DNA of 64,000 nt from G963676795 sp963677215 (GCA_963677215.1 OY781919.1:3038001-3102000); one strand, 5' to 3'. Counted from the first letter of the stretch, positions 18,484-28,734 are shown. Numbers and translations are program-made. Notes: a model not told the origin generated them from the letters alone.

Positions 18484-19967
18484 ACCGCGGCCTCCTGCTT
18501 GAGATTAGATTGTTTCTCCAGTTTCTTCTTCTCTTCGATCTGCTTGAGCATTCCTTTATCGCCGGGCAGGATCAGGTTAAGGACGATGCCCAGGACAAAG
18601 GTGGTGACAAAGACCGGCCAGAAAGCGAAGGTGAACCCCTCTGGACACCAGGAGGGCAGGGCGAAGGTCCACCAGCAGTTGACCGCCAGAGAGGCTATCA
18701 GGTTGATCCAGGCAGCGGTACGATTGACCTTCCAGACCATGCCGATGAAATAGGCGACGAAGATCGGCATGCTTAGAGAGAAGCACCAGAAGAACAGAGA
18801 GATGATCAGTGTGACTTTCAGGGCCGGCAGTGCGGCGGCCAGGGCGACGCCGATGACAACGATTCGACCGATCCAGACCTGCTTATTGCCGCTGAACTCC
18901 TCCTTATGCAGCGGTTCAATGATGTCGTCGGTGATGACATGGGCGATCGCCAGAACCATGCCGCTGGCAGTGGAGAGCAAGGCGCAGAGCAAGGCGACCA
19001 TCAGAACACCGATCAGAACCGGTGGCAGAGCCTGCAGGGCCAGTTGAGGAACGGCAAGCAGAGGTTCTTTGGCCGCGATTGCCGCTATCGAAGTACCGGT
19101 GATGCCGAGAATGACCCAGGGGATGGCGGCCATACCGTTAATGATGCCGCCCAGCAGTGCCCCTTTGCGGATTTCCGCGTTGCTTTTGGCGGCCAGCATC
19201 GGCTGGTACATGGCATGTTCACTGGAGACGGAAAAAATGTTGAGAACGATGCAGGGGATGATGATGCCGAAAACCGCCGGGGTAGAAAAGTTGAACAGAT
19301 CGGTTCGCCAGGCTTCGCCGACCAGGCTGTAGGTTTTGGCGACCCCGTCATAGCCTTCAGGCAGCCAGGTGCCGATATACCAGACCGCAAGGTAGCTGCC
19401 GCCGATCAGGACAATAGCGTTCAGGACGTTCATATAGCCCATCTGCAACATGCCGCCGAACATGATGTAGATGACGATCAGCGCCGCGGCGATCAACACG
19501 CAGTGCGGAGCAAACTGCAGTTTGCCGCCGCTCAAGGTATAGATGACGGTCGCGATACCGAGTGTTTCAGACATAGCGATACCGAGCCAGCCCGCTGGAG
19601 CGATCGAGGTGTTGACGATCTTGATCTTCGGTCCGAAGACCTTGCCCAGGGCCTGGGGAAAGGTTTGAACTTTCAGTTTTCTGAACATTGGCCCGAACCA
19701 GAGCAGGAAGATCGGAATGAAGATACCGCCAGTGACGACCCCCCACCAGGCGACGGAGACGCCAAGTCCGGCCTGGGCCTGCCACAGGGAGCTGGTATGC
19801 CCCCCGCCGAGCGGAGCCAGGGTGAAGGAACACATGACGGCAAACCAGCCGAGCTGACCGGATGCTGTGAAGAAGTCCTTGCCTGTCGAGATCTTTTTCT
19901 TCGCCTTTAATCCGAAATACACGCTGAAAAAGACGAAATACAAAACAGTGATAATAATTGGTACCAT
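18480..19967 (-). CDS. Sodium:solute symporter (SSS family)
   Basis: 495 residues with about 13 hydrophobic segments and a short basic C-terminus. The start ATG has GGAGG 8 nt upstream. The SSS fold is suggested by the early segment SGQLGWFAVMCSFTLAPLGG, a GWLGIAMSETLGIA helix and a STASGMVLAIAHVITDDI block near Na-binding regions. Being first in a unit with an alcohol and an aldehyde dehydrogenase and downstream of a LysR gene, it probably imports the aromatic or other organic substrate with Na+. Two small membrane proteins follow at once. Substrate specificity cannot be read from the sequence. Confidence 0.88.
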   Translation of the reverse strand: MVPIIITVLYFVFFSVYFGLKAKKKISTGKDFFTASGQLGWFAVMCSFTLAPLGGGHTSSLWQAQAGLGVSVAWWGVVTGGIFIPIFLLWFGPMFRKLKVQTFPQALGKVFGPKIKIVNTSIAPAGWLGIAMSETLGIATVIYTLSGGKLQFAPHCVLIAAALIVIYIMFGGMLQMGYMNVLNAIVLIGGSYLAVWYIGTWLPEGYDGVAKTYSLVGEAWRTDLFNFSTPAVFGIIIPCIVLNIFSVSSEHAMYQPMLAAKSNAEIRKGALLGGIINGMAAIPWVILGITGTSIAAIAAKEPLLAVPQLALQALPPVLIGVLMVALLCALLSTASGMVLAIAHVITDDIIEPLHKEEFSGNKQVWIGRIVVIGVALAAALPALKVTLIISLFFWCFSLSMPIFVAYFIGMVWKVNRTAAWINLIASLAVNCWWTFALPSWCPEGFTFAFWPVFVTTFVLGIVLNLILPGDKGMLKQIEEKKKLEKQSNLKQEAAV

Positions 19968-20303
19968 CGTCGATCCTCCCTGATTGTCAGTTTTCTAACT
20001 ATATCCCGCAAAGATAGACAACTTTTGAAACTGGCTTCCTCTCCTCGAAACATAAATACAGTTGTCTGCATAAAGAAAAACTGTTTAAAGCCATATCTGG
20101 ATCTGCCGGGACTTTCCATTTCAGGAACTGAGATGGTGATTCTAATTTATATGTATGTAGATGAGATGTTAGGCTTTGTAAAATGGCTTATTTTGATAGC
20201 CTTATCTAAAAAATAGATAAAGCAGTCATTCTGAGTATTCAGAATAGGTGCGGTGATACAAAACAGTGCAGATGGAAGATTTCAAGATGAGAACTTTGGC
20301 CGT
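19968..20303. promoter_or_regulatory. Control region of the symporter-dehydrogenase operon
   Basis: 336 bp of AT-rich DNA between the LysR gene and the symporter, with no gene seen. It holds a perfect inverted repeat ATTCTGAGTATTCAGAAT (20228-20245) and a second one, TTATCTA/TAGATAA (20202-20208 and 20214-20220). LysR proteins often bind interrupted dyads of this kind upstream of target genes, so these are candidate operators. The assignment to this LysR protein is an inference. Confidence 0.45.
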
Positions 20304-21188
20304 TTATTCGGAAAGAAACCTGAATTCGTCCAGAAACAGTTCTATGGCAGGATTGTCATTCTCTTTGTTCCAGACCAGGCCGATTTCGTGAGTCGAGTCC
20401 TTCCCGTCGATCTGTACAAATTCAAGTTCGTTGTACATGTGATTTCCCCAGCTGCCAGGCAAGATGGTCACCCCCATACCCAGGTCGACCATGACTTCGA
20501 CGGTGTGGTAATCGCGTGGGTGGTCGATGATGTTCGGGGTGATTTTCCTGTTCAGACATAATTTCATGGCCATATCAAACATGCCGGGGTTGAACTTGCG
20601 GTTCATCAGGATCAGCGGTTCTGTTGTCAGAAAATCTTCGACCTTCCGAGTGTCTTTCAGCAGCGGATGGTTTTTGGCACAGACCAGAAAAAGAGCATCG
20701 CGATACAGGGATTTCCAGGCCAATCGTTCATGATTGATGGTGATGTGGCGGGCAAACCCGATATCGAGCTGGTTACATTCGACCATGCGGGGAATTGATA
20801 TTGAGTCATAGGAATTAAAGTGTAATTCGATTGAAGGATTTTTCTGTCTGAAATTTTTGAATGATTCTGAGAGTCGGGCAACAATCGGCACAAAAACATA
20901 ACCGACGCTCAGTCGGCCACTGCCACCCGATGAGCATTGCTGGGTCTTGGCGATAGCCTTGCGAGTCATCTCTACGATTTTTAAAGCTTCGTTGAAGAGA
21001 ATTTCTCCGGAGACCGTCAGCGTGACCGATTGTTTGGTGCGTAAAAACAGCTTGACGCCGAGCTCTTTTTCCAGCTCAGCGATGTTGTGGCTCACCGCTG
21101 ACTGGACGATATGCAGATGGCTCGCGGCTTTGGTAAAACTGAGATGTTGAGCGACTGCGATGAAGCAGTTCAGATGATGAGTATTCAT
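20304..21188 (-). CDS. LysR-family transcriptional regulator
   Basis: 294 residues. The N-terminal winged helix-turn-helix is typical (HHLNCFIAVAQHLSFTKAAS, then AVSHNIAELEKELGVKLFLR), followed by a periplasmic-binding-like effector domain (residues ~90-294). It lies upstream of the symporter-dehydrogenase genes on the same strand, with a 336-bp gap containing two inverted repeats. It probably activates or represses that operon in response to the imported compound. The arrangement differs from the common divergent LysR layout. Confidence 0.9.
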   Translation of the reverse strand: MNTHHLNCFIAVAQHLSFTKAASHLHIVQSAVSHNIAELEKELGVKLFLRTKQSVTLTVSGEILFNEALKIVEMTRKAIAKTQQCSSGGSGRLSVGYVFVPIVARLSESFKNFRQKNPSIELHFNSYDSISIPRMVECNQLDIGFARHITINHERLAWKSLYRDALFLVCAKNHPLLKDTRKVEDFLTTEPLILMNRKFNPGMFDMAMKLCLNRKITPNIIDHPRDYHTVEVMVDLGMGVTILPGSWGNHMYNELEFVQIDGKDSTHEIGLVWNKENDNPAIELFLDEFRFLSE

Positions 21189-21611
21189 GGTCTCTCCGCT
21201 GTGGCCAAAGATCTTTGCTATTCAGACAGCATGATGATTGATTAGCGTATTATGCAAGAAATTAATGAATAATCAATGCTTTGGTAGTTTTGGAGTGGGC
21301 TTCTGCGGAAAAAAAGAAGACCCCTGAGCAGCGGAGGGGGGAGTCTACTGAGGGGTCAATACTGAGTGATAAACACTCGATATGTGGTGAATTTATGGGT
21401 TCCGAGCAGAATTGTCAAGAATAAATACATAGAGAAAAGTAACTATAGGAAATCTGATATGGATAAAAGAATTATTTCAGAGAATTAGAACTATTCGCTT
21501 AGAAAAATAGTTTTTACCCGGTGAGCGCACGACATATTTAATATCATTTACCAGATTCAGCGGCTGCGTTAAATTACCTGCTGGTTTTCAATTTAGCGAA
21601 CGAAGGGCAAG
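21189..21611. other. Non-coding region between the LysR and second symporter genes
   Basis: About 420 bp, AT-rich, no gene seen. It contains a hairpin GACCCCT/AGGGGTC (21319-21325 and 21351-21357) next to an A-tract, so on the minus strand it would look like a terminator although no minus-strand gene ends there, and a small GAGTG/CACTC hairpin (21364-21378). Promoters for the two divergent genes must lie here, but no consensus is convincing. Confidence 0.4.
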
Positions 21612-22991
21612 ATGATATCGAGCAACGGATACTTTCTGCTGACCTTCCTTTTGACTCTCGGGGGGATGCTGATACTAGCTTCCGGGCGAAAAACCGTCGC
21701 GAAAGACAGTGCCGATTTTTCACTGGGCGGGCGTAAGGGCGGCCCCTGGCATGTCTTTGGGGCGATAACCGGTACTCTTGTCGGCGGGGCATCGACCGTC
21801 GGTACCGTGCAACTGGCCTTTATTTACGGACTCTCTGCATGGTGGTTCACTCTGGGCTCTGGCCTGGCCTGTTTGTTCCTCGGACTGTTCATGGCGATTC
21901 CTCTGCGTCACAGCCAGGTGACGACGATTCCTGAGTATATAGCGATTTATCACGGAAATCAGGCGCGTGTCCTGGCCAGCCTCTTTGCCGCCCTTGGTAT
22001 GTTTATTCAGATTGTTGCCCAGCTGCTAGCCTGCGGAGCAATCCTGGCGGTTCTGTTTCGCCTGCCTCTGGTCTGGAGCGCGTCTCTCTCGGCTTTGCTG
22101 GTTATTCTCTTTACCATTACCGGAGGGATGAAGGCTGCGGGGCGAATCGGTCTGTTGAAGATGGTGCTGATTTACCTGACCATGGTCATTTCCGCACTCA
22201 TCTGTTATCTCAAATTTGGCGGCTGGACCGGTCTTTTTCAGTCCTTCCCCGCGTTCCCCTGGTTCAGTCTGTTCGGTTACGGGGCGAGTAAAGGAATTTC
22301 CGATCTTTTGTCGATGCTGGTCGGCGTCATCTCGACCCAGACTTATCTGCAGGCCGTCTTTTCAGCATCAGACGGCCATACAGCTAGGCGAGGTGCAGTC
22401 TACAGCGCAGTCCTGATTCCGCCCCTCGGTTTGTTCGGTGTGCTGGTCGGTCTCTACATGCGCAATACGCAGCCGCAACTGGAAAGCGCGCTGGCATTGC
22501 CGACCTTTCTCTCTCTCCACCTGCATCCGGCTATAGCCGGAATCGCTTTCGCGACCCTGCTTATTGCTGCGGTCGGGACCGCTTCCGGTCTGGCGCTTGG
22601 CGTATCCACCACTCTCAAAATCGATCTGTTGCGTCATTGGCAGGCCGGTAGCAGGCAGTTGTTCTATTTCCGCGCCCTGACAACACTGGTTGTTGTCGCT
22701 GCCTATGTGCTGCTGCTGCTCAATCTCGGTTCGGCGATTATGGACTGGAGCTTTCTATCGATGGGGTTGCGCGGGGCGACTTTCTGCGTACCTTTGCTGT
22801 TTGCCGTATTTTGGCCGGCGGCAGGGCTGCGTCGTGCCGGGTTCTGGTCGATTCTGCTGGCACCCTTGATTGTTGTTTTTGCCGGGTTGATCGGTTTTGA
22901 CCGGATTCCCCCCCTGTATCTGGGGCTTGGTCTTTCGGTTCTGATTTTCCTCTTCAGTGCGCTGTTGCGCAGGATGACGAAAGGCTGCTGA
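21612..22991 (+). CDS. Sodium:solute symporter family protein
   Basis: 459 residues with about 13 membrane spans. The N-terminal DFSLGGRKGGPWHVFGAITG segment is typical of SSS proteins (GGR after the first span), with a TTIPEYIA motif and a GTASGLALGVSTTLKIDL block further on. It resembles the pantothenate/proline symporter branch. It stands alone between the LysR control region and tamA, so the substrate is unknown. It could be a second target of the neighbouring LysR regulator because they are divergent, but this is only context. Confidence 0.85.
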   Translation: MISSNGYFLLTFLLTLGGMLILASGRKTVAKDSADFSLGGRKGGPWHVFGAITGTLVGGASTVGTVQLAFIYGLSAWWFTLGSGLACLFLGLFMAIPLRHSQVTTIPEYIAIYHGNQARVLASLFAALGMFIQIVAQLLACGAILAVLFRLPLVWSASLSALLVILFTITGGMKAAGRIGLLKMVLIYLTMVISALICYLKFGGWTGLFQSFPAFPWFSLFGYGASKGISDLLSMLVGVISTQTYLQAVFSASDGHTARRGAVYSAVLIPPLGLFGVLVGLYMRNTQPQLESALALPTFLSLHLHPAIAGIAFATLLIAAVGTASGLALGVSTTLKIDLLRHWQAGSRQLFYFRALTTLVVVAAYVLLLLNLGSAIMDWSFLSMGLRGATFCVPLLFAVFWPAAGLRRAGFWSILLAPLIVVFAGLIGFDRIPPLYLGLGLSVLIFLFSALLRRMTKGC

Positions 22992-23059
22992 ACGCGTAGC
23001 TTGCTTAGCAAGGCAACCTCGTTTCATGTTATGATTTGAGTCAAATGAACCGGAGCCGC

Positions 23060-24820
23060 ATGAAACGTTTTATTCTCGCAAATCTTCTACTTTTTCTTCT
23101 GTTTGTCGGGTTGTCCCTTCCCGCTGCTGCTGAATCTTTGTCTCTGCATATCTTCGGAGTGGACGATGAGGAATTGAACAAGGTTCTTTATGCCGTTCTC
23201 CAGCTCCCCGAGGGGATCGTTGAAGATGGTCAGGTCAATCAGCTCTGGCTTGACCGCTATCGCAGACAGCTGGCCGGCAGAGTCAGCAAAACCCTGCAGC
23301 CCTATGGTTATTTTAACTCTGCTGTGCAGGACCAGCTGATTACGGATGATGATGGAAGTCAGCAGCTGTTGCTGACCATCGACCCGGGCCCTCCGCTCAG
23401 GGTGACGAAACGGCGGATAACCATCGCCGGAGAGCAGATCTCCTCTGCACTTAAAAACCGCATCATGGCAGCATATCCACTCTCTGTCGGTCAGATTCTC
23501 AGGCAGGATCTTTATGACGAAGGAAAGGCTCAGCTTAAGGAGAGTTTCGTTGCCGGCGGCTACCTTGATGCACATTTCAGCCGTAGCCAGATCCTCGTGT
23601 CACTTACCGATAGAAGCGCGGAGATATTTCTCGATCTTGTACCAGGTGACAAATATGTCTTCGGCGAAACCCGTTTCAGCGGCTACGGAGATTATCCCGT
23701 CAAATACATGAGGCGTTACTTGGTATATCAGGTCGGCGAGGATTTCTCCCAGGAGAAACTGTCGCGGACCCACCTGAACTATGTTGATTCAGAGCTGTTC
23801 GACAAGGTTGTTGTCGAGCCACGCCGAGATCAGGCTGTCGAACTACAGGTTCCCGTCGATGTCAGCGTCGAACCGGCTCCACGCCACCGGCTGCGCCCCG
23901 GAATCGGCTATGGTACGGATACCGGCGCCAGAGTCTCCCTTGATTATCGCAATCTCAATCTGTTCAGGCTCGGGCATGAGTTGCAAGGGAATCTGTTGAT
24001 CGCAGAGCGTAAACAGGCTGTGACCAATACCTATGTAATTCCTCACCTGAAGCGGCTTGATACCCGGACCCTGCTGTCGACCGGTTGGACGCGTGAGGAA
24101 ACCGACTCATATGTGACCCGTGAAACCTCCGCAGAAGCGGAGTATCAGCGTGTGCTGACTTCCCGGTTTTCAACCTCCTTCTTCCTGCGCTTCAGCCAGG
24201 AATATTCAGAAATTGCCGATCAGCAGACCACAGCGCAGATGCTGTTGCCGGGGGTGCGCCTGACCTGGCGCTATCTGGATGATTCGGTACTGCCGAGTCG
24301 TGGTGCTCAGCTGAAACTGCAACTGCTCGCTGGTGATAAGGGATTACTGTCGGACACTTCACTGATGCAGATTTCGGCAAATCTCGCCGCTCTTCAGCCG
24401 CTCCCCTTCGATACCCAGCTGTTTGTGCGTCTCAAGTCCGGAGCGACCTATCTTGACGATCCTTTCAGTGAGGTTCCCGCCTCCCTTAGATTTTTTGCCG
24501 GGGGCGATCAGAGCGTTCGTGGCTATGGTTATCAGGCGCTTGGCCCAACCGATAGTGATGGCGATGTCATCGGCGGCAGGAATATGCTGGTCTACAATCT
24601 TGAAATTGAGAAAAAGGTTACGGACAACTGGGGAGTGGCGCTGTTTTACGATGCGGGCAATGCTTTCAACTCGTTTGAAAATTACGAACTGAAGCAGGGC
24701 GCCGGAATCGGTGTGCGCCGCTATACGAGAATCGGTGCCATACGTCTCGATCTGGCCCGCCAGATGGGGACAGTGGATGTAAAATATCGTCTGCATTTCA
24801 GTGTCGGGTTCGGATGGTGA
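23060..24820 (+). CDS. tamA: TamA-like outer-membrane assembly protein (POTRA + BamA-type barrel)
   Basis: 586 residues from the ATG at 23060 (CCGGAG upstream); an in-frame ATG 15 bp earlier is possible. The signal peptide ends AAA before ESLSL. POTRA domains cover about residues 25-260 (YGYFNSAVQDQLI, GGYLDAHFSRSQILV), followed by a 16-strand-type barrel with the RFFAGGDQSVRGY loop diagnostic of the Omp85/TpsB superfamily, and the chain ends with an aromatic residue (FGW). It inserts outer-membrane proteins together with TamB. The gene overlaps tamB by 7 bp, as in many proteobacteria. Confidence 0.92.
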   Translation: MKRFILANLLLFLLFVGLSLPAAAESLSLHIFGVDDEELNKVLYAVLQLPEGIVEDGQVNQLWLDRYRRQLAGRVSKTLQPYGYFNSAVQDQLITDDDGSQQLLLTIDPGPPLRVTKRRITIAGEQISSALKNRIMAAYPLSVGQILRQDLYDEGKAQLKESFVAGGYLDAHFSRSQILVSLTDRSAEIFLDLVPGDKYVFGETRFSGYGDYPVKYMRRYLVYQVGEDFSQEKLSRTHLNYVDSELFDKVVVEPRRDQAVELQVPVDVSVEPAPRHRLRPGIGYGTDTGARVSLDYRNLNLFRLGHELQGNLLIAERKQAVTNTYVIPHLKRLDTRTLLSTGWTREETDSYVTRETSAEAEYQRVLTSRFSTSFFLRFSQEYSEIADQQTTAQMLLPGVRLTWRYLDDSVLPSRGAQLKLQLLAGDKGLLSDTSLMQISANLAALQPLPFDTQLFVRLKSGATYLDDPFSEVPASLRFFAGGDQSVRGYGYQALGPTDSDGDVIGGRNMLVYNLEIEKKVTDNWGVALFYDAGNAFNSFENYELKQGAGIGVRRYTRIGAIRLDLARQMGTVDVKYRLHFSVGFGW

Positions 24821-27800
24821 AACGATTTCTTCTCGGCATAGTCATCTTTTGCGCGCTGTTAGTGGCAATTGCAGGCGGATTGTCCTATTTTATCCGGTCC
24901 GACTCGGGCAGTAGCTGGATCCTGAGGAATGTTGAAAACTGGTCGGGAGGTCGGGTCAGTATTGAGAGCTCTGAAGGTTCCCTGTTTGACCATCTGGTTA
25001 TTGGCGGGCTGAAAATTGAAACTGCGGACGCTGTCATCAGTATTGAAGAAATCGAAACGAGCTGTCATGGCATCCGCCTGTTTCCGCTGCGGATCTGGTA
25101 TGACAGTCTGCAGTTGAAAACGGTTCGGATTCAGTCTCTGGCCACTGAAAAGGCAGCTTCCGAAGATAGCGCATTGACCTGGCCACAGCTGCCGCAATTT
25201 TTGTCGTGGGTTGAAATCGCCATCGACAGCTTTAGTTTCGATTCCTTGTCCATTGTTAAGGACAAGTATGAAGAAGTATTGTTTAACACCCTGAAGTTTC
25301 GTGCCTCTTTTGATGGTGAGGAAGTTGCTGTTAAGGATCTTCAGCTTGTGACAGATCAGCTGCAGAGTCGTGGCAAGATCTTGGTTGACTTTGCCCGTCC
25401 GCATCTTCTTATTGCTCTCGACACCAGCATTGAACAGCAGGCTGCTCCTGCTGTTCAATTGTCTTTCAACACCGATCTGTCTGGCCGGTCGGGATTACCG
25501 TTGTCCGGAGCTGTCGCCGTCGTTCTTGATCAGCAACAGCTAGGGCAGATCGATCTCAATGGCAAACTCAGTCTTGAAGCATCCGCTCTTGCAGTCGAAG
25601 GGGTCCACGTCAAACAGCGCAGCAGGGGCGGTGATCTGGTGCTCGACGCTCAGCTTACCTTTGACAACACTGTATCAGTCGAATCTCTGACGGCTCGCCT
25701 GGACCAGCTCGATGTCAGTACCGAGGCGGGTCAGCAGTTGATCCTTTCCGGCCTTGTTACGGCTCACGGAATCCTTGACGATTATGCCGGGTCCTTCAGG
25801 TTCTCAACAGAGGCGGCTCAATTGCTGAAAACCGATCTGGCAGGCAGCTTCCGTGGCGATCCAAGCCAGCTGCAGATCGACGATTTCACAGGAGGCTGGC
25901 TTGATGGAGTGCTATCAGGAGCGCTTGTCCTAAACTGGCAAAACGGCTTGGACCTGAGTGGATCTATTGCGGGACGCGGAATAGACCCGCAGTTGGCGTA
26001 TGGCAGCTTGCAGGGGGAGGTGACCTTTGCTCTTGATGGCAAACTCAGCAAGGCTGCTTCCGATCCCTTGTCAGGCTCAGTCAGCCTGGCGCTGGAGGAA
26101 TCCATTCTGCAGGGATTTCCCGTCAATGGTTCTCTGCGGGCCCACCTGCAGCTGGGGCAACCTGTTATAGAAAAGCTGGAGTTGAACGGAAGCGGGTTCA
26201 CAGTTTCCGCCAGCGGCAACCCGCACGAATCACTTCAGGTCGCCGCGGTCATCAGTCACCTTGAAAGACTGCTGACAGATGTGCGTGGCAGTGTTCAGCT
26301 CAATGGCGAGGTTGCGTTGCTGAGCGTCCCGCTGTGGGGACGCGTTCAGGCCTCTGGACGTGATCTCCGCTATCAGGACTGGATTCTGGATAGCTTCAGC
26401 CTGCAGGGGCAGAGCAGGGACCTGCGTGATCGACTGCAGCTGACCTTCGATGCTGCTGGTGTCTCGAATCAGAACAACAAGTTGGTTGCGATGGACCGTG
26501 TGACGACAAAGCTGCAAGGCGATCTGACTGATCATCGCCTGCAGTTGACTGTCAAGCGTCAGGCCGATCTGCTACAACTGGATCTTGAGGGCCAGATGCA
26601 TGAGGATCGTTCCTGGTCCGGAGAGGTTAACGGACTGCAACTGGCTAGCAAAGAATTCGGCGACTGGTGTCAAAGCGGAACAACCCGGATCAGAGTTTCC
26701 GCTGCAGAGCTGATGCTGGACCACTTCGCCTTGAATGACAAGCATGGCTCGCGACTCTCTCTTCAGGATGTCTTCTACCAATACTCGACAGCTGAGTTCT
26801 CCCTGACCGGCAACTGGCAACAGTTTAACCTCGCCCGTCTGAATAGGTTGCTTCCTGAGCTGGCGATCGACGGAAGGACGGATGGGGCTTTGAGTGTGGA
26901 AAATAGAGCAGAGAAACATGTCCGGTTGAAGGCACGGCTGAACGGACAGCTTGAGCCGGGTGGTGGTCAGGCTATAATCCTGGACGAGGCTGATGTCGAT
27001 GTGAACTGGGATGTGCAGGGGCTGTTCGGTTCCGTCGCCGTTGAAACAGCGGAGCAGGGCGATTTTAATCTGCAGCTCAGCTCTTCGCAGGCGGCGGATT
27101 TCACGGTATTGCCCCATGGTTCATTGCAGCTGAGTTGCCAAGATGTTCCTGCGAGTGTTGTTCAGCCCTGGCTGCCTGGACAGATAACCCTTGAAGGGCT
27201 CTTCTCCTGTTCGGGGGACGGACGCTGGAATGAAGGCGGGCTGAACTGGCTGTCCGGCCGACTGGCGCTCGATCAGGGGTTCCTTGGCTGGAAGAGTGCC
27301 GATGGCCTGCTGAAAACAGCTGTTAAAACCGCCGAGCTCGACTGGCAGTTGGAGGAGCGCCTCAAGGCCGGGCTTTCACTTGTTCTCGAAAACTACGGTT
27401 CGCTTGAAGGACAGTTCAGTCTGCCTCTCGAGCTGGCAGGTGTTCCTGTGTTCAAGAAGGACGGCGAGGTTTCTGCCCGTTTTTCTGCAGATCTCAAGGA
27501 TAACGGTCTGTTGGCTTCTCTTGCGCCTGAATACCTTGATTCAAGCAAAGGCCATCTGGCTTTGAATGTTGGCCTGTCCGGAACATTCGACCGTCCGCTC
27601 TTCAAGGGCGATTATCAGCTCTCCGACGGTCGGCTGAGTATCCCTCTTGCCGGGATAACCCTCAAAAAAGCGGCCTTGGCGGGCTCCTTTGACGAGTCAC
27701 AGATCACACTTGATTCGTGGCAGATACAATCGGGTGCTGGTCAGCTGAAGATTGACGGTCAGGTACGACTGGACGGCTGGGACGCGCAGGAGTTTGGGCT

Positions 27801-28734
27801 GAGGATACGCGGGCAGGATGTCGAGGTTGTCGATCTTCCAGATCTTCAGGCAACCATCAACCCAGAACTCAAGGTGGTTGGTGACCTGTCCGGGGTCGCG
27901 GTGAGAGGCGTTGTGGTGATCCCGGAACTGCTCTACCGAGGGCAGAGCGATGTTTCCGCCGTCAGAAACAGCTCAGACCTGGTTATCGTTGATGATATCC
28001 GGCAGAAAGAACGAAAAAGCTATCCTGTCGCTGTTGATGTGGCGCTGACGCTGGGTGAAACTGTCCTGGTCAAAGCGAACGGGCTTGATGCGAAGCTCAA
28101 GGGGAGCCTTCAGTTGATCGGCACCTCAACCGATTCGGTATCCGGGCGCGGTGAAATCAGCGTTGATAAAGGGCGTTATTCGAGTTACGGCGTCAGTTTG
28201 GATATCGAGCGCGGTAACCTGATCTTTACCGGAGAGAAAATCGACAACCCCGGTCTCGACATTCTGGCGCTCAAGACGGTCGATGAAGTCAAGGCGGGGG
28301 TGAGGATTACCGGGCTGGCAAGGCAGCCGGTAGTGACCCTCTATTCTGAGCCGACCATGTCGAGCAGTGACGTGCTTTCCTATATTGTTCTGGGCCGAAG
28401 CATGGATCAGCAGGGAGGTGACTTTGATATCCTCACGGCTGCTGCTGGAGCCCTCTTGTCTCAAGGTGAATCGGCGACCCTGCAGGAGCAGTTGAAGGGG
28501 AAATTGGGGCTGGATGTCCTCAATTTCAGCGCTGGAAACGGTGACATCGGGGAGGCTGTTATCACCACGGGCAAATATCTGACGCCTAAACTCTATCTGG
28601 GCTTTGGCTATTCGCTGTTCAAAAAGACCAATGAGACAATTCTGCGATATTCCTGGACCCCCAGGTTAGAGCTTCAGTCAAATATCGGCATTGAGAGCGG
28701 TGCCGATCTGTTTTACCTGTTCGAAATAGAATAA
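24814..28734 (+). CDS. tamB: TamB-like inter-membrane protein (DUF490)
   Basis: 1306 residues. One N-terminal membrane anchor (residues ~5-27) is followed by a very long beta-rich periplasmic region of AsmA/TamB type and a conserved C-terminal DUF490 domain (ISVDKGRYSSYGVSLDIERG, SEPTMSSSDVLSYIVLG, and a final YSLFKKTNETILRYSW segment). TamB spans the periplasm as a hydrophobic beta-taco, working with TamA and in phospholipid transport (family knowledge). Its ATG lies inside the end of tamA. Length matches the family (about 1250-1400). Confidence 0.93.
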   Translation: MVKRFLLGIVIFCALLVAIAGGLSYFIRSDSGSSWILRNVENWSGGRVSIESSEGSLFDHLVIGGLKIETADAVISIEEIETSCHGIRLFPLRIWYDSLQLKTVRIQSLATEKAASEDSALTWPQLPQFLSWVEIAIDSFSFDSLSIVKDKYEEVLFNTLKFRASFDGEEVAVKDLQLVTDQLQSRGKILVDFARPHLLIALDTSIEQQAAPAVQLSFNTDLSGRSGLPLSGAVAVVLDQQQLGQIDLNGKLSLEASALAVEGVHVKQRSRGGDLVLDAQLTFDNTVSVESLTARLDQLDVSTEAGQQLILSGLVTAHGILDDYAGSFRFSTEAAQLLKTDLAGSFRGDPSQLQIDDFTGGWLDGVLSGALVLNWQNGLDLSGSIAGRGIDPQLAYGSLQGEVTFALDGKLSKAASDPLSGSVSLALEESILQGFPVNGSLRAHLQLGQPVIEKLELNGSGFTVSASGNPHESLQVAAVISHLERLLTDVRGSVQLNGEVALLSVPLWGRVQASGRDLRYQDWILDSFSLQGQSRDLRDRLQLTFDAAGVSNQNNKLVAMDRVTTKLQGDLTDHRLQLTVKRQADLLQLDLEGQMHEDRSWSGEVNGLQLASKEFGDWCQSGTTRIRVSAAELMLDHFALNDKHGSRLSLQDVFYQYSTAEFSLTGNWQQFNLARLNRLLPELAIDGRTDGALSVENRAEKHVRLKARLNGQLEPGGGQAIILDEADVDVNWDVQGLFGSVAVETAEQGDFNLQLSSSQAADFTVLPHGSLQLSCQDVPASVVQPWLPGQITLEGLFSCSGDGRWNEGGLNWLSGRLALDQGFLGWKSADGLLKTAVKTAELDWQLEERLKAGLSLVLENYGSLEGQFSLPLELAGVPVFKKDGEVSARFSADLKDNGLLASLAPEYLDSSKGHLALNVGLSGTFDRPLFKGDYQLSDGRLSIPLAGITLKKAALAGSFDESQITLDSWQIQSGAGQLKIDGQVRLDGWDAQEFGLRIRGQDVEVVDLPDLQATINPELKVVGDLSGVAVRGVVVIPELLYRGQSDVSAVRNSSDLVIVDDIRQKERKSYPVAVDVALTLGETVLVKANGLDAKLKGSLQLIGTSTDSVSGRGEISVDKGRYSSYGVSLDIERGNLIFTGEKIDNPGLDILALKTVDEVKAGVRITGLARQPVVTLYSEPTMSSSDVLSYIVLGRSMDQQGGDFDILTAAAGALLSQGESATLQEQLKGKLGLDVLNFSAGNGDIGEAVITTGKYLTPKLYLGFGYSLFKKTNETILRYSWTPRLELQSNIGIESGADLFYLFEIE

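Noticed and set aside
18906..19910. Plus-strand open frame (334 codons) opposite the symporter
   Set aside because: The minus strand encodes a clear SSS protein; the frame is low in hydrophobic residues and looks like an antisense shadow.
21319..21357. Hairpin with A-tract as a terminator of a minus-strand gene
   Set aside because: No gene ends there on the minus strand, so it is reported only as an inverted repeat of unknown role.
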